Shown here: piece after piece, positions 30,946-40,499 of the stretch
Layout: the number at the start of each line of letters is the position of its first letter
Numbering within the stretch: the stretch's first letter is position 1
Origin: Pedococcus badiiscoriae
GTDB taxonomy: Bacteria; Actinomycetota; Actinomycetes; Actinomycetales; Dermatophilaceae
Length of the DNA: 64,000 bases
Direction of reading: 5' to 3'
Assembly: GCF_013408925.1 (NCBI RefSeq)
Contig: NZ_JACCAB010000001.1
Span: 682,001-746,000 of the forward strand
Notes under the pieces: generated by a model
Database searches by the model: none
The model's input: the letters and a program-made list of their open reading frames with translations, nothing else
Told to the model about the DNA's origin: nothing
Made by a program: the position numbers and the translations under genes

Positions 30946-33900
30946 CTACTCCGGGACGCCTGCCAACAACGTCGCGAGGGAGCGGTCATCGGGCAGGTCC
31001 GGCCACACGGTCTCGCCCGTGGCCGCGTAGTAGAACGCGGCATCGACGTCGTCGAGGTCCAGGCCGCGCAGCCGCGCGAACGCGACACGGTAGGCGGCGA
31101 GCTGCAGGGCGCGAGTCGCTCCGGAGCCACCCGAAGGCTTGGCACCCGTCTTCCAGTCGACGATCGTGAAGCCACCACCCGGCCGGGGGAAGACGGCGTC
31201 GATGCGACCGCGCACGGCGATCCCGTCGATGACGGTCTCCACGGCGATCTCGATCTCTGCCGGCGTGCGATGGGCCCAGTCGCTGGCGAGGAACCGCTCC
31301 TTCATGAGGGGCAGGTCGCCGTCGTCGCCGGGGTCGTCGTCGGCGCTGCCGGGCAGGTCGAGGATGTCCACGATGGCGGCCTGGGCGAAGTGCTGCTCCA
31401 CCCACGCGTGGAAGGCCGTCCCCCGGCGGGCGGCCAGCGCCGGGGGTTCGGGCATGGGGCGACGCAGGGCTGAGGCGAAACGGGCCGGGTCCTGGGCCAG
31501 CGCCACCACGGCCGACGCCGAGAGGTGCCGCGGCATCAGCACGGTGACGGCGCCACGGTGGGCGAGTCGACGGCGCTCCTCGAGTAGCAGGTCCAGCTCC
31601 TCGAGCACCGGCAAGGCGGCGCCCGGCATCGGAAGCACTCCCTGCTCCACAGTTCCACCCAGCCCGCCGGCATCCTCGCGGGCATCCTCGCGCTGGGCCT
31701 CCACGGCCGACCGGACAGCGGCAGCCCCCGCTGCCAGCGCGGCACGGCGCTGGGCGAGCGGGTCGGCCGGCCACTGCACCGACAGGGCCTCGGCGGCCGT
31801 CGGGTTCAGGGCCTCCTCCGGCACGGCCGGGTCGGGAAGGTCGACCCACGCGAGGCGGTCGACGGGCAGGGCCGACTCGGCCTCCAGGAGCTCGGTGAGG
31901 AACCTGGAGGTGACCTTGGGGGTCTTGCCATCGGTCCAGACCGGCGCTGTCAGCAGCATGTCGGACCGGGCGCGGGTGAAGGCGACGTAGGCGAGTCGGC
32001 GCTCCTCCTCGACCCCGTGGTCGCCGCCTCCACGCAGGAAGGCCTCGACCCGCGTCTCCATGTCCTTCCAGTCCGAGGCGCCCTGCCAGTCGAGCAGCGG
32101 GAGACCCTCGTGGTCGCCCCGCAGGGCGTAGGGGATGCCACCGTCGGTCAGTCCGCCGATCCAGCCGCGCTGCTTGGGCAGCGACACGCTCCACTGCTCC
32201 CCGTCGGAGCGGCTGACCGCCGCGGAGAGGGCGGGGAACGATCCCTCCACGAGCCCGGGGACCGCGACGGCATCCCACTCCAGGCCCTTCGCCGCGTGGA
32301 TGGTCAGGATCTGGACGGCGTCCGAGGATGCCTCGATGTAGCCCTTGTCGAGTCCCCGCTCCTCCTTCAGGGCAGCCGTCAGCCAGGCCAGGAACCCGCC
32401 GAGGTTGGGCCGGTCGGCGCTCACCGTGAAGGTCGCCGCGACGTCCGCGAAGGCGTCGAGGTGGGCCCGCGCCGCGGCCGGCGTGTAGCCCTCGCGAGCC
32501 AGCACCTCGATGTCGAGGCCCAGGGCCCGCTCCGCCTCCCCCACGAGATCGGCCAACGGCAGGGCGGTCAGGGACCGCAGGCGGCGGATGGCCTGCTGCA
32601 GACCGCGTAGCCGTCCCAGCCCCACGTCACTGACCCTCTTGCCGTCCCAGCTGGTCCACCCGGGGCGCGGCGGATCGTCCACCGCCTCGACGATGCTGAC
32701 GCGGTCGGAGCTGTCTGGCGCCTGGTCGCGAGGCGTCGAGGTCGCTCGGCCCGACCCACCACCGACGCCGGGCTGGGCGAGCGCCTCGGCGACGGCCCCT
32801 TCGGCGTCGTCGTCGTCCTGCGGCGCGAACCGGTCCTCGACACCCAGCCTGAGGTCCTGTTGGTGGCGAGCCCACGCCATCAGCCCGTCGAGGTCCGCCG
32901 CCCCGAGGCGACACAGCGGCCCGGTGAGCAACCGCATGAGCTGGTCGCCGCGGCTCGGGTCGTTGACGACGTGCAGCAGCGCGGTGATGTCCTCGATCTC
33001 CGGGGTGAGCAGCAAGCCGCCGAGACCCACCACCTCGTGGGGAATCCCCCGGGAGTCGAGCGCCTCGATCAAGGCAGCGAACTGGGACCGTTTGCGGCAC
33101 AGGACGGCGGCCGACTTCGCCCCGGCCGCCCGACGCTCCTCCAGCCACGAGGCGACCAGGGCAGCCTCGTCGCCGGCGGTCTCGACCCGGGCGACGGCCA
33201 CCCGACCCGACCCGGCCCCCGCACGAGGAGCGAGCTCGTCGACAGGGACCTTAGACCCCGCGCGCAGCGGACCCGCCACGGCGTTCGCCACCTCGAGCAC
33301 CCCCACGTCGTTGCGCCAGCTGGTCGCCAGGGGCAGGACGGGAGCCGGGTGCGTGGGGGTGCCGAACGCGCGGCGGAACTCGCTGAGGGTGGTCGCACTC
33401 GCCCCCCGCCATCCGTAGATCGACTGGTGCGGGTCGCCCACGGCGGTCACCGGGGAGGGCTCCCCGGGTGCCACGAACAGGGACCGCAACAGCTCGAGCT
33501 GGGCGGCTGAGGTGTCCTGGAACTCGTCGAGCAGCACCGCGCCGAACCGCTGTCGCTCGATGGCACCGATGTCGGGGAAGGACATCGCGAGACGCGCCGC
33601 GAGCGCCATCTGGTCGGCGAAGTCCATCGCGTCACGGCCGCGCTTGAGCTCGAGGTATCGCTGCACCATCGGCAGCACCCCGGCCCGCGCCCGCAGCTGC
33701 TCGCGCATCTTCTTGACCTCCCCCGGAAGGTCCTTGCCACGCGCCCCCGGGTGGGGAGGCAACGCATCCAGGGCCGCCAGGACCCGCTCCAGGTATGCCG
33801 CGACGTCACCGACCTCGACGAGGTGCTCAGCCATCTCCCCTGCCAGGTCCACGACGGCCGCGGTCACGGTGGACTCGGCGAACTGCACGTCGTCCATCGG

Positions 33901-34386
33901 CCCGTCGTAGGCAGCGACCACCTCGGAGGCGTACTGCCACGCAGCGGCCTCGGACAGCAGCCGGGACTCGGACTCGTACCCCAGCCGCAGGGCGTGCTCG
34001 CGCACGAGCCGCCCGGCATACGAGTGGTAGGTCGACACGGTCGGTGTGCCGCCGAGCACCTCCGCACCGGTCTCGGCGTCGTCGGTGCGCGGATGCCACA
34101 CGTCGCGCTGCTGGAGCAGCCGCAGACGGGCCCCGATGCGTTCGGCGAGCTCGGTCGCAGCCTTGCGGGTGAAGGTCAGGCCGAGGACCTGGTCGGGCTC
34201 CACGAAGCCGTTGGCGACCAGCCACACGACGCGCCCCGTCATCGTCTCGGTCTTGCCCGACCCCGCCCCGGCCACCACGAGCAGGGGCGCCATGGGGGCC
34301 TCGATGACCTCGACCTGCGCAGCCGTGGGCTCCGGCAAGCCCAGGGCACTGGCAATCTCCTTGGCAGACAACAGCTCTCGCGCCAT
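30946..34386 (-). CDS. adnB: AdnB, helicase-nuclease subunit of the AdnAB double-strand break resection complex
   Basis: This 1146-residue protein combines an SF1A motor with a C-terminal RecB-type nuclease. Walker A AGAGSGKTETMTGR lies near residue 40, Walker B is VLLDEFQDTS, motif III GDPHQSIYGWRGAS and motif VI AYVAFTRARSDMLL; the nuclease core GRIDAVF then FTIVDWKTG lies in the last 130 residues. AdnAB processes DNA ends for recombination. ATG 34386 overlaps the adnA stop (TGATG). AdnB carries the active motor of the pair, consistent with its intact DEFQD. Confidence 0.92.
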   Translation of the reverse strand: MARELLSAKEIASALGLPEPTAAQVEVIEAPMAPLLVVAGAGSGKTETMTGRVVWLVANGFVEPDQVLGLTFTRKAATELAERIGARLRLLQQRDVWHPRTDDAETGAEVLGGTPTVSTYHSYAGRLVREHALRLGYESESRLLSEAAAWQYASEVVAAYDGPMDDVQFAESTVTAAVVDLAGEMAEHLVEVGDVAAYLERVLAALDALPPHPGARGKDLPGEVKKMREQLRARAGVLPMVQRYLELKRGRDAMDFADQMALAARLAMSFPDIGAIERQRFGAVLLDEFQDTSAAQLELLRSLFVAPGEPSPVTAVGDPHQSIYGWRGASATTLSEFRRAFGTPTHPAPVLPLATSWRNDVGVLEVANAVAGPLRAGSKVPVDELAPRAGAGSGRVAVARVETAGDEAALVASWLEERRAAGAKSAAVLCRKRSQFAALIEALDSRGIPHEVVGLGGLLLTPEIEDITALLHVVNDPSRGDQLMRLLTGPLCRLGAADLDGLMAWARHQQDLRLGVEDRFAPQDDDDAEGAVAEALAQPGVGGGSGRATSTPRDQAPDSSDRVSIVEAVDDPPRPGWTSWDGKRVSDVGLGRLRGLQQAIRRLRSLTALPLADLVGEAERALGLDIEVLAREGYTPAAARAHLDAFADVAATFTVSADRPNLGGFLAWLTAALKEERGLDKGYIEASSDAVQILTIHAAKGLEWDAVAVPGLVEGSFPALSAAVSRSDGEQWSVSLPKQRGWIGGLTDGGIPYALRGDHEGLPLLDWQGASDWKDMETRVEAFLRGGGDHGVEEERRLAYVAFTRARSDMLLTAPVWTDGKTPKVTSRFLTELLEAESALPVDRLAWVDLPDPAVPEEALNPTAAEALSVQWPADPLAQRRAALAAGAAAVRSAVEAQREDAREDAGGLGGTVEQGVLPMPGAALPVLEELDLLLEERRRLAHRGAVTVLMPRHLSASAVVALAQDPARFASALRRPMPEPPALAARRGTAFHAWVEQHFAQAAIVDILDLPGSADDDPGDDGDLPLMKERFLASDWAHRTPAEIEIAVETVIDGIAVRGRIDAVFPRPGGGFTIVDWKTGAKPSGGSGATRALQLAAYRVAFARLRGLDLDDVDAAFYYAATGETVWPDLPDDRSLATLLAGVPE

Positions 34387-37300
34387 CAGAGCACCCGCCC
34401 CTCGGGCTGGGCCGGGCAGGACGCCTTGACCTGGCAGAGCTTGCACCAGTCGCCCACTGTCGCCGCGAACGTCGAACCGGCCATCCCCTCGGCCGTCCCC
34501 GTCACGAGGTCGGCGGCCCACTGCGGGTCCGCGTCGTCGCGCAGCGGGTCCTGCGTCTGCAGGGTCGTCTTGACCAGGGCGGCCTTGCCGACCTGGAGCA
34601 GGGCGGCCCCCGCGGACCGGTCACCCAGCTCACCGAAGGCGCCACTCTCGACACCGAGCTGGTAGGCACCGAGCTGGGGGTGGCGCGCCAGCTCCTCGGC
34701 GCGGGGCTTGCTGCTCCCCGTCTTGTAGTCGACGACACGCAGGGCGGTCCCGTCAGGCGTGCCCTCGATGCGGTCGACCTTGCCGCTGAGCACGGCCCTG
34801 CCGAGGACGACCTTCATGTCGAGCTCCGCGCCGAGCCGCACCCAGCCGGCCGCCCGGGCCTCCTCGAAGTAGGTCGCGAGCCTGCGGACCATGCCATGCG
34901 CCTCGTGGCGCTTGCGGTCCGAGACCCAGCCGGCCGGCATACCGAGGCGGCCCCAGCGGGCATCGACCTCGGCGACCAGGGTGTCGGCATCGACGTCACC
35001 GAGCTCGGCCGCGATGTCGTGCACGAGCGTGCCGATGTCCGCCGCCCCCACGGACGGCCCGTCCCCACCGACGGAGCCGAGCAGCCAGCGCAGGCCGCAG
35101 CTGCCGAACGACTCGACCTTGCTCGGCGAGACCCTGACCTCCTGGTCCTGCGCGCGCAGCGGCCGGTCGTCGGACACCTCGCGCAGGGCCCACCACTGGC
35201 TGGGATCAGCACCCGGCACGCCCTCGTGGGTGAGCCGGGCCAGGGCGGCCACCGCGGTGGCGCGTACGCCGGAGTCAGCGGAGACGAGCTGACGGCGCAG
35301 CTCGCCGACGAGCGTCGGCAGGGTCATCGTGCGCGCGACCTCGGCGAAGCGCCGATCCCCTTGGGTGGCAATGGTTTCCGGGTCGACGACGTCGAGGTAT
35401 ACGGAGGGCTGCTCGTCGTCGGAGCGGACCGCCGTGACGATGACCCGGTCGCTCGCCCGGGTCAGCGCGACGAGGAACGACCTGGTCTCGTCGTACCGGA
35501 CGGCGGCCTGGGCCGCCCGGAACGTCGTGGCCCGACCTGACACCACGTCGACCAGGTGCTCCGACCCGAGCAGCGACCCCCGCAGCCGCAGGTCCGGCCA
35601 GACGCCCTCCTGCACCCCCGCGACGACGACAAGGTGCCACTGGCGACCGGCAGCCGCCTGGGGGGTCGTGACGGTGACCGACTCGCCCACCGGTGACCGC
35701 GCGACCAGGGTGTCACCGGGGATGTCCTGGTTGCCGATGTGGGTGAGGAACTCCTCGGGCCCGGCCTGCGGGAGCCGGTCGACGAACTTCGCCGCCGCGT
35801 CGAACAGGCCCACCACGGCGTCGAGGTCGCGGTCGGCCCGCGCGGCGCCCGAGCCACCGCCGAGCGCGGTCGCCTGCCACTCGGCGCCGAGCCCGGTGGC
35901 GGCCCACATGGCCCAGAGCACCGACTCCGCGGTGACGCCGGGCTCCCAGCGCCAGACCGGGTCCCCGTCGCCCGCGGCGCTACCGTCCAGGGCGCCCCGT
36001 GCGGCCTTGACCCCGGCCGCGATGGTGGCCGCCACCCGCCGCGCCGGGATGGCCTCGGGCCCGAGCTCGATCAGGGCACCAGGAGCGACCAGTGCCGCGG
36101 CCAAGAGCTCGTCACTCGTGCGCCCTCCGCCGTTCCCGAGCTCGATCCTGCGCTGCGCGCGACGCAGCCGCCGTAGCCCGACCGCGTCCGCGCCACCGAT
36201 CGGGGACAGGAGGGTGTCGACCGCCACCTCGGGGTCGAGGGCGTCCGTCGCACCGCGGGCCAGGTCGAGGACCACCCCGAGAAGGGCCAGCAGGGGGCGT
36301 ACCGCCACCTCGTCGCGCACCGGGAGGTCCGTGGCCGTGCCGGCGACGGGCACCCCCGCCGCCATCAGCACGCGGCGCAGGGTGGCGGTGCGGCCCTGGC
36401 CACGGACGATGACCGCCATCTCCGACCAGGGGATGCCGAACCGCAGGTGCGCCTCGCGCAGCTCCGCTGCCACATAGCTGGCCTCCTGGCTCACCGCGCG
36501 CAGCAGCCGTACGTCGACCTGGCCACCCGCACGCCCGGCGGCCGCGCCACGCTGCAGGCCGCCGCCGAGGGCGCCGATCTTGGGAGCAACCCTGGCCGCC
36601 GCGTCGACGAGCGCCTGCGGCAGCCGGTATGCCGTGGGCAGCACGAGGGTGCGCGGCTCCCCCGCGGTGGCCAGCTGCGTCCACCCGTCGCTGAGGTGGC
36701 GCGGGTCGGCGCCCCGGAAGGTCTGCACCGCACTGTCGGGGTCGCCGAGCAGGATCAGGTCGAGCCCTGGCGAGGCGATCGTGCGCAGCAGGCGGGCCGC
36801 GGCGGAGGTGAGCTCCTGGGCGTCGTCGACGACCACCAGGCGCAGCCCGTCGACCAGTCGGCCGCGTGCGGCGGGGTCCTCCTGCAGGAGGTCTGCCGCG
36901 GCCCCCAGGATCCACGCCGGGTCGTAGGCGCCGGGCGCGGACAGGGCCGTGACCTCGTCGTACTCGGCGAGCACGTCAGCCGCCGCGACCCATTCGGGCC
37001 TGCCGTGCTCACGCCCCAGGCGGACGAGGTCGGCCGGCTCGAGGTCGTGCTCGACCGCCCTCATGAGCAGGTCGCGCAGCTCACCCCGGAAGCCGCGGGT
37101 GCCCAGCGCGAGATGCACCCGCTCGGGCCAGTCGGGGCCCGTGCCCTCCTCGGCGTGACCGGCCAGCAGCTCCCGCAGGATGACGTCCTGCTCGGGTCCG
37201 CTGAGCAGCCGGGGTGTGGGGTCGCCGCGCAGCGCCGCCGCCTGGCGCAGGATGCCGAAACCGAGCGCCTGGTGGGTCCTGGCCAGCGGCTCGGTCGAGG

Positions 37301-37562
37301 TGCCTCCGAGCCGGGACGTCACCCGCTCCCGCAGGCTGCCCGCGGCGACGCGCGAGGAGGTCAGGATGAGGCACTGGTCGGGCGTTGCCTCCCCCGACTC
37401 GACGCGCGCCACGACGGCCTCGATCGCTGTCGTCGTCTTGCCGGTGCCCGGGCCGCCGAGCACGCGCAGCAGTCCGCCGCGGTGGGCGAGCGCGGCCAGC
37501 TGGACATCGTCCAGCGGGGGCGCCTGCACCACCACGCTCGGAGCTCGGCGCAGGGTCAGCAT
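34386..37562 (-). CDS. adnA: AdnA, helicase-nuclease subunit with iron-sulfur nuclease module
   Basis: This 1058-residue protein has Walker A GGPGTGKTTT at 36-45, but the Walker B region reads LVVVDDAQELT rather than DExx, in keeping with the weak motor of AdnA. The C-terminal nuclease shows KVDRIEG then LRVVDYKTGSSKP. Four cysteines, one in FGSCGLRWLL and three in WCKLCQVKASCP, form the AddB/AdnA-type 4Fe-4S staple. ATG 37562 is chosen because the helicase begins just after it. It is the first gene of the adnAB operon; palindromes lie 78-152 bp upstream. Confidence 0.92.
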   Translation of the reverse strand: MLTLRRAPSVVVQAPPLDDVQLAALAHRGGLLRVLGGPGTGKTTTAIEAVVARVESGEATPDQCLILTSSRVAAGSLRERVTSRLGGTSTEPLARTHQALGFGILRQAAALRGDPTPRLLSGPEQDVILRELLAGHAEEGTGPDWPERVHLALGTRGFRGELRDLLMRAVEHDLEPADLVRLGREHGRPEWVAAADVLAEYDEVTALSAPGAYDPAWILGAAADLLQEDPAARGRLVDGLRLVVVDDAQELTSAAARLLRTIASPGLDLILLGDPDSAVQTFRGADPRHLSDGWTQLATAGEPRTLVLPTAYRLPQALVDAAARVAPKIGALGGGLQRGAAAGRAGGQVDVRLLRAVSQEASYVAAELREAHLRFGIPWSEMAVIVRGQGRTATLRRVLMAAGVPVAGTATDLPVRDEVAVRPLLALLGVVLDLARGATDALDPEVAVDTLLSPIGGADAVGLRRLRRAQRRIELGNGGGRTSDELLAAALVAPGALIELGPEAIPARRVAATIAAGVKAARGALDGSAAGDGDPVWRWEPGVTAESVLWAMWAATGLGAEWQATALGGGSGAARADRDLDAVVGLFDAAAKFVDRLPQAGPEEFLTHIGNQDIPGDTLVARSPVGESVTVTTPQAAAGRQWHLVVVAGVQEGVWPDLRLRGSLLGSEHLVDVVSGRATTFRAAQAAVRYDETRSFLVALTRASDRVIVTAVRSDDEQPSVYLDVVDPETIATQGDRRFAEVARTMTLPTLVGELRRQLVSADSGVRATAVAALARLTHEGVPGADPSQWWALREVSDDRPLRAQDQEVRVSPSKVESFGSCGLRWLLGSVGGDGPSVGAADIGTLVHDIAAELGDVDADTLVAEVDARWGRLGMPAGWVSDRKRHEAHGMVRRLATYFEEARAAGWVRLGAELDMKVVLGRAVLSGKVDRIEGTPDGTALRVVDYKTGSSKPRAEELARHPQLGAYQLGVESGAFGELGDRSAGAALLQVGKAALVKTTLQTQDPLRDDADPQWAADLVTGTAEGMAGSTFAATVGDWCKLCQVKASCPAQPEGRVL

Positions 37563-37639
37563 CGGTTCATCCCACCATCCGCGACCGACAGTGGCACCCG
37601 CGCCACTCCCACGACGACAGCCTGATCGTCGGCGCGCAC

Positions 37640-37714
37640 GTCTGTGCACAGACCCTCGGCCTTCTGACCACAGACCAGCTCAGTGCGAAGTGGCACGGAT
37701 GTCTGTGCACAGAC
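37640..37714. promoter_or_regulatory. Two identical 14-bp palindromes upstream of adnA
   Basis: GTCTGTGCACAGAC occurs perfectly at 37640-37653 and again at 37701-37714, with an imperfect TCTGACCACAGA at 37663-37674 between them. They occupy the 180-bp gap between the alkyltransferase-like gene and adnA, both on the minus strand. They do not look like a LexA box. A repressor or activator of adnAB is inferred. Confidence 0.65.
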
Positions 37715-37742
37715 CCCCGCTCCGCGCGCGGTCGAGCCGACG

Positions 37743-38102
37743 TCACGAGGCCGGGGGGACCGGCGGCTGGGCCTCCAGCCAGCGAGCGCGCGCCAGGTCG
37801 ACCCGGCGCCCGTCGACCTGCCCGCGGACCAGTGGAGTGCCCTCCTGCCGGTAGTGCGCCAGCGCCTCGTCCTCGAGCCCCTGCGGGAAGTAGCCCCCGG
37901 CGCGGATCACCCGCCACCAGGGGACGTCCGAGCCATACCTGGCCATCACGGTGCCGACGCCACGGGGCCCACCGCGACCGAGCAGCTCGGCGATGTCGCC
38001 GTAGGTCATCACCATCCCCTCGGGGATCGTGTCGACCACCTCGAGCACATCGTCGGCGAAGTCGCTGGGGGCACCACTGACCCGCCCGGGCTCGGTGACC
38101 AT
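37743..38102 (-). CDS. Alkyltransferase-like (ATL) DNA lesion sensor
   Basis: This 119-residue protein has the DNA-binding half of O6-alkylguanine-DNA alkyltransferase: IPEGMVMTYGDIAELLGRG and RGVGTVMARYGSD. The active-site PCHRV is replaced by PWWRV at 61-65, so the acceptor Cys is Trp62. Such ATL proteins cannot transfer alkyl groups but flip out O6-alkylguanines and recruit nucleotide excision repair. ATG 38102 lies 8 bp after the moeB stop, so it is in the moeB operon (Rv3204-like position). Confidence 0.88.
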   Translation of the reverse strand: MVTEPGRVSGAPSDFADDVLEVVDTIPEGMVMTYGDIAELLGRGGPRGVGTVMARYGSDVPWWRVIRAGGYFPQGLEDEALAHYRQEGTPLVRGQVDGRRVDLARARWLEAQPPVPPAS

Positions 38103-38110
38103 CGTGTCCC

Positions 38111-39346
38111 TCAGTAGACCGGCAGGCTCGGGTCGACGTCCCTGACCCAGGCGAGCACGCCACCGGTCAGGTTCGCGACGTCGGCGCGGCCGGTCGCGGC
38201 GAGGATCCCGGCGGCCTCGGCGGACCGGACCCCGGACTTGCACATCAGCACGACAGGTATGCCGGGCGGCAGCTCGGCGGCCGCCGTCCCGTCCCGGAAC
38301 CGGTCGAGATGCAGGGCCCGGGCGCCCGGGATCGACACGACGGCACGTTCGCCGGGCTCCCGGACGTCGACGAGCTCGAGCTCGCGGTCACCGCGCTCCC
38401 GCTGCGCCAGCATGTCGGCCAGGTCCCTCGCCGACACCTCGGCGAAACCCGCGCCCCGAGGGCCGGCGTCCCGGTGGTCCTGCTCACCCTCCTGCGCGGA
38501 CCCCGTCGCGGAAGCACCCGGCATACCGCAGAACTGCTCGTAGTCGACGAGCGAGGTGACGGTCGGGGACTCGCCGCACACCGGGCAGTGGGGGTCGGCG
38601 CGCACGGTCAGGGAGTCCCAGGTCTGGCGCAGGGCGTCATGCACGAGGAGCCGGCCGACGAGCGGATCCCCTTGTCCCACAATGAGCTTGACCGCCTCGG
38701 CGACCTGGACCGACCCGATCGCCGCGCACAGCACGCCGAGCACGCCGCCGGTCGCGCACGACGGGACCGCGTCGGGTGGCGGAGGCTCGGGGAAGACGCA
38801 GCGGTAGCAGGGACCGTAGCCCGAGAACCACACCGACACCTGCCCGTCGAACCGGTAGATCGACCCCCAGACGTGCGGCATCCCGAGGAAGACGCACGCG
38901 TCGTTGACGAGATAGCGGGTCGGGAAGTTGTCGGCTCCGTCCAGGACGACGTCGTAGTCGGCGAGGATCTCGAGGGCGTTCTCGGAGGTCAGCCGCACGT
39001 CGTGGCGGACGACCGTGACCAGCGGGTTGATGGCGGCGACCGTCTCGGCGGCCGACTCGGTCTTGGGGCGACCCACGTCGGCGACCCCGTGGACGATCTG
39101 ACGCTGGAGGTTCGACGCGTCGACCACGTCGTCGTCGACCACCCCGACGGTGCCCACCCCGGCCGCCGCGAGGTACATCAGGGCGGGCGACCCGAGACCC
39201 CCGGCGCCGATGACCAGGACGCGTGCGCTGGCCAGTCTGCGCTGCCCCTCCAGACCGACCTCGGGGAGCAGGATGTGACGGGCGTAGCGGGCCTTCTGCT
39301 CGGTCGTGAGCTCCGGTCCGGGCGCAACCAGCGGTGGGATCGCCAT
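38111..39346 (-). CDS. moeB: MoeB/ThiF-type adenylyltransferase with C-terminal rhodanese domain
   Basis: This 411-residue protein activates the C-terminus of a MoaD/ThiS/CysO-type sulfur carrier. The E1-like domain (about 20-270) shows VLVIGAGGLGSPALMYLAAAG, the ADNFPTRYLVND segment and zinc-binding CYRC and HCPVCG. The rhodanese domain (about 300-411) has the active loop VVLMCKSGVRSAEA with its catalytic Cys. ATG 39346 is chosen because TAACCT lies 7 nt upstream and a longer frame adds no homology. It may serve moaE at 11.4 kb (Rv3206c-like). Confidence 0.9.
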   Translation of the reverse strand: MAIPPLVAPGPELTTEQKARYARHILLPEVGLEGQRRLASARVLVIGAGGLGSPALMYLAAAGVGTVGVVDDDVVDASNLQRQIVHGVADVGRPKTESAAETVAAINPLVTVVRHDVRLTSENALEILADYDVVLDGADNFPTRYLVNDACVFLGMPHVWGSIYRFDGQVSVWFSGYGPCYRCVFPEPPPPDAVPSCATGGVLGVLCAAIGSVQVAEAVKLIVGQGDPLVGRLLVHDALRQTWDSLTVRADPHCPVCGESPTVTSLVDYEQFCGMPGASATGSAQEGEQDHRDAGPRGAGFAEVSARDLADMLAQRERGDRELELVDVREPGERAVVSIPGARALHLDRFRDGTAAAELPPGIPVVLMCKSGVRSAEAAGILAATGRADVANLTGGVLAWVRDVDPSLPVY

Positions 39347-39353
39347 GTGATGC

Positions 39354-39359
39354 AGGTTA
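39354..39359 (-). promoter_or_regulatory. -10 box, leaderless promoter of moeB
   Basis: TAACCT on the minus strand ends 7 nt before ATG 39346. Confidence 0.5.
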
Positions 39360-39422
39360 CCCACCCGTACGATGTGGAGGACACCGCCGTCAGGCTGCAC
39401 CACCGCCGAACAGAGAGTCACC

Positions 39423-40064
39423 ATGTCGCTTCAGGCAGTTCCAGGCACCGACAACGCCCGTGGCCAGCGCCTCCCGCGCTCCGCCCGCCGCGCCCAGCTC
39501 CTCGAAGCCGCGCAGGCCGCCTTCGTGGAGTCCGGCTACCACGCGGCCGCCATGGACGACATCGCCGACCGTGCCGGGGTCTCCAAGCCGGTGCTCTACC
39601 AGCACTTCCCCGGCAAGCTCGAGCTCTACCTGGCCCTGCTCGACAAGCACAGCGAGGCCCTCGAGCAGCTCGTCCGCGAGGCCCTCGCCTCGACCCAGGA
39701 CAACAAGGAGCGGGTCTACGCGACGATCGCGGCCTACTTCGACTTCGTCTCGCGCGACGGGGCGGCCTTCCGGCTCATCTTCGAGTCCGACCTCACCAAC
39801 GAGTCCGCCGTCCGCAACCGCCTCGACGCCGTCGGCCTGGTCTGCGCGGAGGCCGTCGCCGAGGTCATCGCCGAGGACACCGGGCTCACCGACGAGGACG
39901 CCTCACTGCTCGGCATGGCCCTCACCGGCCTGGCTCAGGTCAGCGCCCGCCACTGGCTCGCCCAGGACTCCGACGTGCCCAAGGACGAGGCGGCCCTGCT
40001 GATGGGCGCCCTGGCGTGGCGCGGCCTCGGCTCGTTCCCGAAGGTGGGCGGGGAAGGTTCCTGA
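39423..40064 (+). CDS. TetR-family transcriptional regulator
   Basis: This 213-residue regulator has a TetR helix-turn-helix at about residues 20-65 (RRAQLLEAAQAAFVESGYHA, then AGVSKPVLYQHFPGKLELYLA). A helical ligand-binding domain follows. It is divergent from moeB with a 76-bp gap and precedes DUF3107, the arrangement of Rv3208/Rv3208A. Autoregulation is likely but no clear operator is seen. ATG 39423 is the first start with family sequence after it. Confidence 0.85.
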   Translation: MSLQAVPGTDNARGQRLPRSARRAQLLEAAQAAFVESGYHAAAMDDIADRAGVSKPVLYQHFPGKLELYLALLDKHSEALEQLVREALASTQDNKERVYATIAAYFDFVSRDGAAFRLIFESDLTNESAVRNRLDAVGLVCAEAVAEVIAEDTGLTDEDASLLGMALTGLAQVSARHWLAQDSDVPKDEAALLMGALAWRGLGSFPKVGGEGS

Positions 40065-40076
40065 GGCACCGCTCGT

Positions 40077-40082
40077 TAGCCT
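40077..40082 (+). promoter_or_regulatory. Possible -10 box for DUF3107 gene
   Basis: TAGCCT lies 61 nt before GTG 40144, leaving a leader that contains one GTATGCC motif and an AAGGGAA ribosome site. No matching -35 is evident. Confidence 0.3.
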
Positions 40083-40143
40083 TGGCGTCACCACCGCACG
40101 CGCAGGTATGCCGCGTGCCCACCCCAACACGAAGGGAATCACC

Positions 40144-40365
40144 GTGGAGGTCCGCATCGGCGTCCAGAACGTCTCTCGCGAGGTCGTCTTCGAGTCCACC
40201 GAGAGCGCAGCCGACATCGCCGCGGCCGTGAGCGCGTCCCTCGAGAAGGGCACCGTCCTCACCCTCGTCGACGACAAGGGACGCCAGCTCCTCGTCCCGG
40301 CAGCGGTCCTCGGGTACGTCCAGATCGGCGAGTCCGACAAGCGAGGCGTCGGCTTCGGCGTCTGA
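40144..40365 (+). CDS. DUF3107 family small protein
   Basis: This 73-residue protein matches DUF3107 (Rv3208A-like): VEVRIGVQNVSREVVFEST, then GTVLTLVDDKGRQLLVPAAVLGYVQIG and a C-terminal RGVGFGV. The fold is a small alpha/beta domain resembling an ATP-binding or sigma-54-activator fragment by name only; the function is unknown. GTG 40144 follows AAGGGAATC. It lies 79 bp after tetR in the same direction. Its stop codon lies in a tandem repeat. Confidence 0.85.
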   Translation: MEVRIGVQNVSREVVFESTESAADIAAAVSASLEKGTVLTLVDDKGRQLLVPAAVLGYVQIGESDKRGVGFGV

Positions 40366-40402
40366 GCCCTCTGCGTGTGACCTTCCGCGTCTGACCCTTC
40401 CG
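40359..40402 (+). repeat. 14-15-bp x3 tandem repeat beginning at the DUF3107 stop codon
   Basis: CGTCTGAGCCCTCTG (40359-40373), CGTGTGACCTTCCG (40374-40387) and CGTCTGACCCTTCCG (40388-40402) are consecutive related units. Each contains TGA; the gene's own stop is 40363-40365. Confidence 0.7.
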
Positions 40403-40499
40403 CGTGCGTGGGGCGACGATCCGTGGTCCTCTGGTCCTCTCACGGGGCCGAAGGGGGCCCCGGCTGAACGCGGCGCCGCAGCCGCACGAAGGAGCAACC

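Noticed and set aside
37640..37714. LexA/SOS boxes upstream of adnAB
   Set aside because: The palindrome core TGTGCACA does not fit the actinobacterial LexA consensus GAAC-N4-GTTC.
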